Origin: Smallanthus sonchifolius
Lineage: Eukaryota; Streptophyta; Magnoliopsida; Asterales; Asteraceae
Direction of reading: 5' to 3'
DNA: 64,000 nucleotides
NCBI GenBank assembly: GCA_023525975.1
Contig: CM042030.1
Coordinates: 26,220,350 to 26,284,349 of the forward strand
This document shows, one piece after another, positions 1 to 10,024 of this stretch. Each line of letters starts with the position of its first letter. The first letter of the stretch is position 1. Under the pieces are notes generated by a model, which saw nothing but the letters and a program-made list of their open reading frames with translations, was not told the DNA's origin and searched no databases. A program made the translations under genes and the position numbers.

Positions 1-126
1 TGATTTGAACATAATTAATGATAATTGTGTTGTGATGGCATAAAATTATGTTTGCAGTAGGGGAATATGTGAGGTAATAGGTGAGTATGTGATTACGTTT
101 TGAATGATGTGAGTTAGTATTAAATG
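1..126. repeat. unclassified repeat flanking copia G
   Basis: No gene is visible. The stretch resembles 6838-6960 at roughly 70-75% by eye, including shared blocks such as ATTAATGATA and TATGTGATTAC. It is probably a fragment of an older repeat into which copia G inserted, or one copy of a duplicated flank. Confidence 0.35.
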
Positions 127-486
127 TGATCTTTTAGGTCCCCTCGTGGTCAACACGGATCTATCTCGAGACTTGACATGTCAAATACACGGAGTGCGGA
201 ATCTAACCGTATGCATGATCATGTAAATAATCTCTCTTTGATTGGTCCAAACACTGAGTTTACAGAACTTGAATACAAATAACAAAGCTATTTAAACTAA
301 CATGTAAACTACTATTTATAGTCAACTATTCTGCCACAGGCGAACTTAACAAGTACGCCTAACACAAGGCTTAGGCGAACTTGTCAAGTTTGCCTTTTAC
401 AAAACATAAAGGCTAAACATGAAAACACAAAGACATACAAGATCTAACTATTACAAAGTTCATTGTCACATACATATGTCCTAACA
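127..486 (-). repeat. 3' LTR of copia G
   Basis: The LTR ends in CCTAACA at 486, directly against the polypurine tract. Its other end contains AGGTCCCCTCGTGG, which aligns with the LTR start of copia E (AGGTCCCTCGGGTGTGG). It carries a TATA box on the minus strand at 313-320 and two GGCGAACTT-type palindromes just upstream of that box. The outer boundary could lie anywhere from about 127 to 134. Confidence 0.7.
313..394 (-). promoter_or_regulatory. LTR promoter of copia G: palindromes plus TATA box
   Basis: On the minus strand two imperfect palindromes of the form AGGCRAACTT-spacer-AAGTTCGCCT lie at 394-339. The TATA box CTATAAATAG follows at 320-313. This is the same layout as in the LTRs of copia B and E, although the half-site here is GCGAACTT rather than GCGYACTT. 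Confidence 0.6.
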
Positions 487-500
487 GACTACCCCTTGAC
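487..500 (-). promoter_or_regulatory. polypurine tract of copia G
   Basis: The minus strand reads GTCAAGGGGTAGTC directly before the LTR. This matches in position and sequence the CAAGGGGGAGTT tracts of copia B and E, and it is the expected plus-strand priming site. Confidence 0.7.
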
Positions 501-520
501 AATAGCTTCATCTTCAGTCT

Positions 521-1342
521 TCATGTTGATCTCTTCCACTTCTCAGGTAGTTTACTTCCAGCATGCACACCATACTTGATACATATATGTAACACACACT
601 TGTATTGTAACGCCTGCTCACGCCATTCACTAGTGAACATCAATTCTTTTCTTTTCAGCATCATTTGATCTTTCTTCAAGAAATTAATAAGATTCATAGC
701 GTCATAGAAACGAGCTAGAACCTTATTATCTTGATCTTCTATTACTGCCTCACAAGTATTCACATCTACATACCACCACTTCATATTACAAAGAAAATCT
801 TGTGGCATCTTCTTCAGAGGTATTTTCTAAACAACTTTGACCCACTTGAACTTATACTTCCAGACATTCTTTCCTGTAATAGGATCAACTTCTTTAATTC
901 TCTTGCCCTTCTGTGGCTTAAGTTTCTCATACTTTACTGAGCCTCCTTCAGTACTTATTAGTTTGGCAATTGAGTTTGCAATTCCAATCCTTGATCTGTT
1001 AATTAATGACTTAGTTGCAAGACCATTAATGTCACATCTTGGCAATGAATTGAAGTACCTCAGTCTAGGCTTCAAATACTGAACACCATCAGTTCTTTTG
1101 ATCACAAACAATTTAAACTCTTCATCGTAGAACCAGCTCAGTATTCTACCAACACATCATTCCTTATTAACATACTTCTCTTTCAAAACATATGGTGAAA
1201 CATGCAAAGCTTTCTTCCAACTTCTCACCAACTCAAACCACTTTTCTTTTGTCATACCTGTATCCCTATACATCACATGTTCTTCAGGCGTCTTTTGAGC
1301 ATTGTCAGATTCATGCTTAATGACATCTTCATCAGTGTCCAC
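521..1342 (-). pseudogene. ORF3 C-terminal domain, copia G
   Basis: This is the C-terminal third of the extra copia gene, now in several open pieces (1342-1157, 1111-827 and 808-521). The pieces align with the end of ORF3 in B and E: a block beginning FVIKRTDGVQYL corresponds to FAIKRSGGVQYL, and a later block around WWYVDVNTCEAVI corresponds to WYLYVDPKTGEAVI. The alignment continues to a tryptophan- and lysine-containing C-terminus. Conservation between such diverged copies suggests the domain was once under selection. I do not recognise a function; there are no catalytic motifs or membrane segments that I can see. Alternative reading: an env-position protein like those of SIRE-type copia elements, but without visible envelope features. 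Confidence 0.6.
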
Positions 1343-1473
1343 TGATTCTGCTATTCCTTCTGAAGTTTCTTTAGGAATAACATCACCACGGATGAATCAA
1401 ACTGTACATTTAGACCATCACACCTTTCATACGTAAGCGTTGTTGTATCTTTCTCTACCTCCAACTCAACTAT

Positions 1474-3055
1474 CTACCCTTCTTCTAGCTCATATTCATT
1501 ATCAGCATCCAACATATCATTAATCATATCATCAAATCCAGATAAGCATTCCAATTTGCCAGCTTCATTTAAATCAGAATCATCTTGAAAGAATTCTATC
1601 ATCAATAAATCTTTAGCTTCTCCAGTTGTGTTCTTGTCAACAGATATATCATCTTGACCATATGTCAATTCCCCCAGGAATTGAGATATTGCGGTAACTT
1701 CAGCGTATTGACTCTCACCCTTTTCTCTATTTTCAAGATCATCGTCTTCATCGTCATTTCTATTAATTGCATTGGTGAGACAAGCTTCATCTACAACCAC
1801 TGGTTTCTCCCCCTGAGCGTCAATGCGCTCTATCAATTGAGATAATAAAATATGCATCTCAGCAATTTGCTTGTTTTGGGATTGTATAACTTGTTCCCTT
1901 TGAAAGTTATTGACTAGTAGAACATCCACTTGTCCTTGAAGACCAACAACTTGAGCTTCTATGCATGATACTTTCCCTTCTAAGGCTATAATCTTAGCAC
2001 TCTTTGATGTTGTAGAAGGACCAGCCTGTGCTTGAGTAGGAGTAGGAGCAGACGGAGTAGCATAAGGTGTTGTAGTCTGAGACGGGAGTGGTTATATAAT
2101 CAATGTATCCACAAACTCTTCGTTATCAGCTACATGTGTACTTGCAGCTGCCATAGAAGCAGCCATCAACTTCTTTGATTTAGGAGAAGGCACATAATCA
2201 GAATGACCAGCCTGTGCTTGAGTAGGAGTAGGAGTAGACGGAGTAGCATAAGGTGTTGTAGTCTGAGACGGGAGTGGTTATATAATCAATGTATCCACAA
2301 ACTCTTCGTCATCAACTACTTGTGTACTTGCAGCTGCCATAGAAGTAGCCATCAACTTCTTTGATTTAGGAGAAGGCACATAATCAGAATCTGTTTTTCA
2401 GGAATTGAGATATCGGGGTAACTTCAGCGTATTGACGCTCACCCTTGTCTCTATTTTCACGATCATCGTCTTCATCGTCATTTCTATTAATTGCATTGGG
2501 GAGACAAGCTTCATGTACAACCACTGGTTTCTCCCCCTGAGCGTCAATGCGCTCTATCAATTGAGATAATAAAATATGCATCTCAGCAATTTGCTTGTTT
2601 TGGGATTGTATAACTTGTTCCCTTTGAAAGTTATTGACTAGTAGAACATCCACTTGTCCTTGAAGACCAACAACTTGAGCTTCCAAGCATGATACTTTTC
2701 CTTCTAAGGCTATAATCTTAGCACTCTTTGATGTTGTAGAAGGACCAGCCTGTGCTTGAGTAGGAGTAGGAGCAGACGGAGTAACATAAGGTGTTGTAGT
2801 ATGAGACGAGAGTGGTTATATAATCAATGTATCCACAAACTCTTCGTCATCAGCTACTTGTGTACTTGCAGCTGCCATAGAAGCAGCCATCAACTTCTTT
2901 GATTTAGGAGAAGGCACATAATCAGAATCTGAAGACTCATCATGAAGTGTACGCTTCCCTAACACTACACCAGGAAGAGGACCCCTAGCAGATTTTCGTC
3001 TTGGTAATCTAACCTTCTTTTTGCTCTTGGACTTATTTCTATGAGATGCTTCCAC
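1474..3055 (-). pseudogene. ORF3 central region, copia G (coiled coil and low complexity)
   Basis: This is the middle of ORF3. Two related open segments (1929-1474 and 2686-2384) both contain a heptad-like stretch (LLSQLIERIDAQGEK, preceded by a glutamine-rich helix). It corresponds to the coiled coil of B and E ending in LIADLTKKLDAQGEK. The upstream piece 3055-2816 is basic and serine-rich and contains SDSDYVPSPKSKK, which matches the SSEYEPDSNSD part of B. The segment has been internally duplicated (see the repeat at 1678-2935), which explains the double coiled coil. Stops and frameshifts make it non-functional. Confidence 0.55.
1678..2935. repeat. internal duplication within ORF3 of copia G
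   Basis: Block X (about 1678-2018) is repeated at about 2401-2742. Block Y (about 2019-2207, beginning with the CCAGCCTGTGCTTGAG sequence) is repeated at about 2208-2396 and again at about 2743-2935. The order is therefore X-Y-Y-X-Y with an offset near 723 bp. Copies differ by only a few per cent by eye, so the duplication is younger than the element. Confidence 0.75.
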
Positions 3056-3271
3056 AGGAACATGAGGAACTTTAGCTAATTAATCATAATGATCTGAATC
3101 AAAGTCTTGAGTTGCTTCAGAATCAGAATCCGATTCAGAACTCATACTTGTTTACGCTTCTTGCATATCATCACCCTGTGCAGGTGATTGAACATTTTGA
3201 TCTTATCCTGCTTCAACATTCTCATTGTCCACATTCTCTTGAATATCATCTTGTTCAACATTCTCATCACC

Positions 3272-3978
3272 TTAAACATTATCAGCTTCAACTTCAATTT
3301 CAGCCTCGACATTAGGCTCATTAACATTCTCTTGAAATTGATTTTGAACAGGTTGTTGTATTGCAGGTTGTTGTTGAGCTTGAACTTGTTGTGTAGGTTG
3401 TTGGTGCTGCTGTTGATCTTCTTCTTGTGCTAATACTTCTTCAGGATGAATCCAGTTATCATTAGGAGGAGCAACATAATCAGGATTGATTATATGCATT
3501 GTAACGAAGACTTCAACCCATCTGTTCCAGCTTTCCTTGGAGATAAGCATTGTATAATAATGTGCATGAAGTACCTCCACTGACCAACAAGACCTCCCTT
3601 CCTTGCTTGAGTATCATTTGGTCTCCTTCTATATCCCATCCTTTGAAAACATCCCATGATCAACGTACTTGGAAGCATCAATGGTTCAGTATTATCACCT
3701 CCCAGATTCAAAGCTTCCCTTATTGTATCCACAGAAATTGCAATTGGAATATTATTGACTGTAGCCTGTATCACATTCAGAGTGACAGTACAATCATGAG
3801 CCACTATCTCCTAGAACTGTTGAATATAATTCAAGCTTATGACAGGATTGGTAGACAATGCAACACGAAGCCTTGACCTATTCAAGAAATTTATGATATC
3901 ACGGTAATTGACAGCTTCAGAAAGATTTGGGTCAAGAAGTGCCACCTGGTTATGTTTATATTCCACACGGCGATCCAT
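3272..3978 (-). pseudogene. ORF3 N-terminal domain, copia G
   Basis: The start codon is at 3978-3976, immediately after an AACAG splice-acceptor-like sequence. The first 90 codons contain YRDIINFLNRSRLRVALS and HDCTVTLNVIQATV, which align with YRDIVDFLNRSR and HDCTVTPNVI in copia B and E. A TAG at 3813-3811 replaces the tryptophan codon of the motif EQFWE. After 3804 a frameshift leads into a glutamine-rich tail (3580-3272) where B and E have an acidic region. The N-terminal domain resembles an Asteraceae repeat protein that automatic annotation sometimes calls a synaptobrevin/longin-like protein; that is from memory and unverified. Confidence 0.65.
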
Positions 3979-4102
3979 CTGTTCATAGCAAAGTTAGATA
4001 AGAAATACAAGAACAAAACACAAAACAACACAACAAAATTTCAAATTAAAAAAAAATTCACAACACTTGAATAATGTTAAGTCCAATTCACTACTGCTCC
4101 CT

Positions 4103-4175
4103 GAGGCGAACTTAATAAGTTCTCTTATAATTGAAAGAGGTGAACTTATTAAGTTTGCCTGAGCAAGTTCGCTCA
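4103..4175. repeat. palindrome cluster, copia G spacer
   Basis: Inverted pairs such as AGGCGAACTT...AAGTTCTC and AGGTGAACTT...AAGTTTGCCT occur back to back, followed by an isolated AAGTTCGC half-site. They are diverged equivalents of the GCGYACTT palindromes found at matching positions in copia B and E. Confidence 0.6.
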
Positions 4176-4486
4176 AAACAAACAGATGCAGATTGGATGT
4201 CTAAGACACAAATTAGATGAAACCCGATGAAATTAGCCATGGAAATCTCTACTATGACCACCGATAAACCTATACAAACCATCAATTTCAGTCTTTACAC
4301 AAAAAAATGCACTTTTAAGTTTTCAACAGATGATGCTATTAAAACCATAAGTACACACACTGAAACATCAATCAAGCAGGTGATTTATCGGATGAAAACA
4401 TGTGATTCTACCTTCTTTCGATGCACAAACCCTTTATCAACAACAAATCAACTCAAAAATCACAGATCAACAGGCACATAACACAA

Positions 4487-4663
4487 ATGAACAAGTTTGC
4501 TCCTTCGGTACAAAGTCGCTCAAATAAGTACGCTCTAAATAGACTTTGTGGATTATGAGCAAGTTCGCCTGAAATTCTGATATAAACCATCCATTAAGTT
4601 CGCTTATTCAGGCAAATTTACTAAGTTCGCTTCCCGACCAACATGTTAAGTTCGCTTAATTCT
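4487..4663. repeat. second palindrome half-site cluster, copia G spacer
   Basis: Repeated half-sites of the AAGTTCGC/AAGTACGC type (at least seven) occur within about 175 bp, several followed by a reverse half-site. The position relative to ORF3 corresponds to the promoter-side array of copia B and E. Confidence 0.5.
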
Positions 4664-6534
4664 CCCACTTAGAGAAATTTTGTAAACTTAACCTGTCAAT
4701 CTCCAACACCCAAAACCCGATCTTTCCGTCTTCCACCAGGAACCTGTATCTGATCCACTCCCGAACATTTTTCAATAATTTTTTTTTGGGAATTTTCATG
4801 GAAGCACGAAATAAAATCTTTTTGGATTTAGAATGCAACAGGACATGAAAATTAAAACTAATAAACGAACAAGAATGCACATATTTTTGATCTTTTAAAA
4901 AGTTTATGCTAAAACACACCTAAAATATTTTTGAATTTTTAAGGAGTAAAGTTGAAAAACAAAATACACTATTTTGTAAAATACAAATCTTTTTGGATTT
5001 TATCTATACAAACAGAAGCACATATTTTTGTTCAAACATCATGAGTAAGAAGATCATATCAGTATATATGATTAGTCCATCAGACATCCTAATCAACTTC
5101 TAAGAGTAACCAATGATACTTCTTATCGTGTATCAACTTAAAAAAAAAATCAAACCATTTACATTTCTTTTAGATATTTTTCACTTTGTCCACATCACAA
5201 TATCTCATTAAAACATATCAACTTTCATAATCCACATACTATTATGATACCAATTGTAATGCACTTTATCACTTATGAATCTTTTCAGAATTTTTCAAAT
5301 CATATATTTTTCAACTTTGACAAATTTACATGAAATGATACGCGATAAACTTCAAAGTAAACAAGATCAAATCATAAAATGCTCAAGTGTTCATACCGAA
5401 TTTGCAATATACAACATGTAAACCTAGATTATCAGTATTATGGAATTTGAAACTACAAGCGTTTTTCTCCCAAGTTCTTGTGAGTTAGTACCATTTAGAT
5501 GAAAAACATCGTGTACCCCACATATTTTACAACATAAATATAAAATTGCACTATCTTCAAAACATAAGAGACTTATGCAAAGATAAAATCAATCTCTAGG
5601 ATGAAACTATCGTAATTAGCACCGGAAAAGAAACAGATCCCGAATGATATAAAGAATCAGAATGATTCAGAATCAAATGATTCATATGCTTGGTTTCGGA
5701 TGTAATATTGTGATTGATTATAACAAAGGAACTCTTTAGTTGAAAGATTGATTAAGGAATCGATTGATTCAATAATACAGGGTAATGTGGTCCAAATGTT
5801 ATCTAGATATTCAATGGAATCAAGATATTGATCCAGGGGCGAGTATATGCTCCAACGGATGTTGTCAGAAACATATATTAGTTCAACATCACATTGCATG
5901 ATTTTCAGGGCATGGGTAGTGAAGTGAACTGAAAAATTATGCTAATCAATATAGTCCATACTAGTCTCATGAAATACTTGAAGCCTCATATTCTTTATCT
6001 GATAATGATCTTTTAACTCACACACCCGACATAATATGGGTTCAAATCACAGATGTTGTCATAGATCATTAAATTTCCACCCTACTAATGGTCCAAAAAC
6101 GCTTCTAGTCTACTAACAATCTAAATTACATACACATATCCAAGTTAAACATAGTATCGATTTTCAAGATTAGAGCATTTATAACACTATTATTTCTTGT
6201 TTGTGCAAACTTAGAAGTTTAGATCAAATCATAAGATTAGCAAACACAACTTATTATATCAAATCAGCAGGTCATCTATGGTCATGTGTGATAGATTATC
6301 TACTGATGTACTATCATTTCTTCTCAAACTTCAAATGATGTCGATTTTATCTTTTTCATTTTGTTTGAAATTTTTATAAATAAAACTTTTTTTAACAAGA
6401 AAACAAATGCAGAATTGTTATAAAGCAGTAAAACTATGTTAAATGAAAGAAATAAAACAAAATAAAAACTTCCATGAAAAAAAATATCTTTTGAAAACCT
6501 TTTATTCGCGATTGATTATGCCGATCATTTTTAC

Positions 6535-6610
6535 CAGAAATTCCAATGGAGATCAAATTCCTTAGTGAATAGGTCAGCAAAGTTTTCATCAGTATGCTGA
6601 CTTTGTGTGT
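6535..6610 (-). pseudogene. RNase H C-terminus of copia G
   Basis: The minus strand encodes DENFADLFTKEFDL followed by a stop. This aligns with NDNLADLFTKAFDRSRF at the end of pol in copia E and with the same position in B. The match identifies the left element as copia and marks where its pol is cut off; nothing upstream of this in pol survives. Confidence 0.7.
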
Positions 6611-7501
6611 ACGTTAGATTGTTTTACAGGTAAGCGTAGCGTTGACGTAACTTGGCTGGGAGGCGGTGTTACTCGAATTGGTGTGAGGGCATTCGTGAGA
6701 TATATTTATTAATAGTAAATGCAAATAAATGATTTTGGAAAGACTTTCGCTGTAATTTTAATAATAATAAATGCGTTTGAAAGAGAATGACCGGTTATGA
6801 GAACCAACTGTAGGATGCCCGGGTTGGGGTCTTACATTAATGATAGTTGCGTGTGTGATAGCTTGCTATCGGTGGTGCAGTGTTAATTATGTGTGATTAT
6901 GTGATTACCTTTTTAACAACGTTAGTTCATACTAAATGTAATCGTTGATGTGATGCTAGAGCTTGGTTGATTAGACTGTATGAGTAGATTTTGTAGACCT
7001 GAGTTTTGATTTTTTTGTGTGTCTATGGTCTTAAGATAGTGTCACCTTTGTGTGTATTGTCTAGGTGATGTTTGAAGTGTATGGGTGTATGACACCTTGT
7101 GTTGTAGATCAGGACGACGTCATTTGCGAAATCTTAAATATACATTTTTAGTATGTATAAATGTTCAGGACAAGGTCCCCTAGTAAATTGTAGTTACATG
7201 CCTTATGTCTAGGTATGCTTGTTCATGATCAGATCCTGTGGGAAAATAAGATATTTTTATATCTTGTGTGTATGAATGTTTAAGGATGTTTGGTGTCTAG
7301 ACTGAGTAGTGTGTCATCTTGAAGTATGGGTACGACCCGTATGGGTACGACCAAGTAAACTCTGTGTGAGTATATGATGATGTGTGGTAGGGGCTACCGT
7401 TGTAGTAAGTAAGAGATAAGGTTCAAGAGTGTGTGTTTCTACGAATGACGTGGTCAGCTCGTATGCATGTAGATTTACTCATATCTTGCTAGTTATGTAT
7501 G
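6611..7501. other. unclassified repeat between copia G and gypsy A
   Basis: No gene is visible. The part 6611-6837 ends in GGGTTGGGGTCTTACA, which resembles a gypsy LTR terminus (compare GGTTGGGGTGTGACA at the end of element D), but no primer-binding site follows. From 6838 on, the sequence resembles 1-126. It is probably the remains of one or more older LTRs. Confidence 0.35.
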
Positions 7502-8740
7502 TGTCACACCCCGACCGATGGCGGAATCATCGGGGCGGGACATGTAGACTGTTCATAAGCACAAGGTTGACTAAATTGAAATATATTAATTGTCAAATTC
7601 CATTACAAACATTCAATCAAAAGCAATTCCAAGAAAAGAAACATAATTGAAATACATAAGTTCTTTATTTATTTTAACTAAGTCCAAGCCTATATGTAGC
7701 ACATCTTGATCAATCTCACATATTAGGACCTGAAACATGAATAAAATAAAGTCAACTAAAAAGTTGGTGAGTATAACACAGGTTTGTGTATAGATAGCAT
7801 ATAGTTGTATAACAAATCCTTACATAACATGATAAATAAGGCATTTATGGGGAGCAGCTATTGTGCAACCAAGTACAATCAAACCTTTGTAACTAGCATG
7901 CAAATTGTGTTGTCGGTATCAATCACCTCAATCTGGGTGGGTTTGTCAGACTCAATAGATCTATCATTGAAAACCGTCGGCTTGAATAGTTAATGATTGC
8001 ACATAAGTGTTCACAAAAGTTAGCACACATAGCACTCGGGTATGTTGTTTGTGTAAATGTAAACATGTAATTTGAATAGTGTTCATGTTTCACCCCAAAA
8101 ATGTAAAAGAGTAAAAGGGGCTATGTATACTCACTTGGTTTGAAGGCGTAGCTAACGAAGATACTAGATAAAATAAAGATCATTGAAATGCACAAATTAA
8201 CCTAAAGTGTAATGTATATGGTATTAATAGTGTGCACAAAAGTTTAAGTCTAAAGTTGCATTTGGACTTGTGTAAAAAGTCATTGATTTGTAATTGAAAG
8301 TATTGAATAAAATATAAAGTTTGAAAGAATATTTTTAAAATATTTTGATTAAGATTTGAGTTTGAATAAATAAATAAGTAATGTAAATGAATATTGTTTA
8401 TGAAAACATTGTAAGTATTAGTTATAATTTAGTATAAATAATTAATTGTTTTTGTTTAAATATAAATTAAATAAATAATTATTTCTTTATTTATTTATTT
8501 ATAATATATGTAACGTAAGCATTAAAATACTTTTTAAGGTTTAACAATAAATGTAAATTAAATTTTATAAACTTTCAATAAAAAATTTTCTATTTATTCC
8601 AAGACTAAATATTTGATCTTTCTAAATAGGATTAAATGCATTTTTATAAAAATCAACTATTTTTATTTTACAATTTAATCAGAATATTTATTGTTTGAAA
8701 AATATATAAAATTATAATTCTGCCAAAAATTTAACTCACA

Positions 8741-9007
8741 CACGACCGTGCCTGGGAAGGGCACGATCGTGCTCGAACCACGGGCGCGACCATGGTAGTC
8801 AGGGCGCGACCGAATGCACAATTGGGTTGTTCTCTAGGCACGATCGTGTTTTGAACTAGGCACGACCGTGTCTAGGGTTTTGAGGGGTGACCAAGTCTAG
8901 CCAAGGGCATGACCGGGTCTGAGTGTGGGAGGCACGACCGCGCTGTTATTTGGCGCGACCGTGTCTCATGAAGCACGACCGCGCTAGAATACTAGCGCGA
9001 CCGTGTC
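8741..9007. repeat. GGCRCGACCGTG motif cluster 1 in LTR A
   Basis: Eleven dispersed copies of a roughly 12-bp motif GGCRCGACCGTG, with variants such as GGCACGATCGTG and GGCGCGACCATG, are spaced 10-30 bp apart. The cluster is CpG-rich inside an AT-rich LTR. Confidence 0.8.
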
Positions 9008-9610
9008 TGTCCCAAAGCAGAAACGATTTGGCTAATTCTTATATTGTTAATGCTGGAATTCATGGGGCTTTCACCCATTATATCATCACAAGTCTTTTTG
9101 TATAAATCAATTGTATTTAAAACGTGTCTAAGGTTTGATTCGATTAAATCATTTTTAACGAAAATGTGGATTCGGGTTCGTGGTGATTTCCATAATGAAA
9201 GCCCAAATTAACATGGGGCTTTTGATCTATGAACTGAAACGAAAGTGTGGAAGGTTTCAATTACCCGGAAGAATAATGAATCGATGGAGTACGGTAGGGA
9301 CTTGTTCCGGCGACGACGGTTTGATCTCCGGCGTCTTCTGCTCCAACTCCGGCTGTTTCTGTGCGTTCAGAAGTTTTTAGAGAGGATGGTAATGCGTTTG
9401 TTTGGGAGAATTGAGACCAGAATAGTGGATTTGGTGAACAAGAATGAAGGGTCGACGGTTTAGCTTAGGAATCTATAATTGGTTTTAATTCAGGTGTAAT
9501 GTCGAAGCTTAATCGTCTAATGATGATTATTAACAGATAAACGTGTATAACCGTTACGGAATTGAGCGAGTTTTAGAATTAAAGATCGTTTTACGTTTCA
9601 ACTGTCAAGA

Positions 9611-9735
9611 GGTGCGACCGTGCCCATATGAGGCGCGACCGTGCCAAGGCACCGGGCGCGACCGTTCCAAAGCAAGGCGCGCGACCGTGCCAAGGCACTT
9701 GGCGCGACCGTGCTAGAACGAGGCGCGACCGTGCT
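9611..9735. repeat. GGCGCGACCGTG motif cluster 2 in LTR A
   Basis: Six further copies of the GGCGCGACCGTG motif in 125 bp, mostly followed by CCAAGGCA or similar. It lies about 600 bp from cluster 1, with ordinary AT-rich sequence between them. Confidence 0.8.
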
Positions 9736-9976
9736 TATTAGGATTTCTTGTAAATTTTCAACATCAGACCTTGTAACTTTGGTCTTTGACATATTTGTAT
9801 AAATAGATACTTATGTAGTGTTTTAGTAGGTTATAACCGTGTAAAATTTGCGGATTAACATTGAAATATAGTATTTAATTGATGGTACGAATAGAACAAA
9901 ACAGTACACTAGAATTTGGTTTGAAATGCATTACATTGAATTTGAAATACGGATACTAAAAATCAGAAATGTTACA

Positions 9977-9990
9977 GTCTCCCTATGTTG
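9977..9990 (-). promoter_or_regulatory. polypurine tract of gypsy A
   Basis: The minus strand reads CAACATAGGGAGAC directly before the LTR start TGTAAC. The tract of element D (AACATGGGGAGAC before TGTAAC) is nearly identical, including the upstream TTTCGGGAC block. Confidence 0.8.
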
Positions 9991-10024
9991 AGGGAATTTC
10001 GTCCCGAAATTTAGTTAGAGGAAG

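Larger units (their letters stand above)
3979..6534 (-). other. non-coding spacer between pol and ORF3, copia G
   Basis: No supported gene lies here. The stretch is AT-rich and is the counterpart of the spacers at 16753-18984 (B) and 36778-39000 (E). It contains two clusters of GCGAACTT/AAGTTCGC half-sites and palindromes (4103-4175 and 4487-4663). A possible TATA-like GGTTTATATC lies on the minus strand near 4580. Confidence 0.6.
127..6610 (-). mobile_element. Copia G: truncated Ty1/copia LTR retrotransposon
   Basis: This minus-strand copia element keeps its 3' end. Reading on the minus strand there is the end of RNase H (6610-6535), a non-coding spacer of about 2.5 kb, a third gene (ORF3, 3978-521), a polypurine tract at 487-500 and an LTR of about 360 bp. 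The 5' LTR, gag, integrase and most of RT are missing, because the element stops abruptly near 6610 against unrelated sequence. The order pol, spacer, ORF3, LTR matches copia B and E, but the sequences are much more diverged, so G is an older or separate subfamily. The left LTR boundary is uncertain by about 10 bp because the terminal TG is eroded. Confidence 0.8.
7502..9976 (-). repeat. 3' LTR of gypsy A
   Basis: It begins TGTCACACCCC and ends GTTACA, giving the usual TG...CA ends (2475 bp). Its first 49 bp recur at 15255-15303 next to the primer-binding site. The first 500 bp or so are the reverse complement of the end of the element D LTR (27680-28173), including the block around TTGTGCAACCAAGTAC. 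It holds two clusters of a GGCGCGACCGTG motif. Confidence 0.9.
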
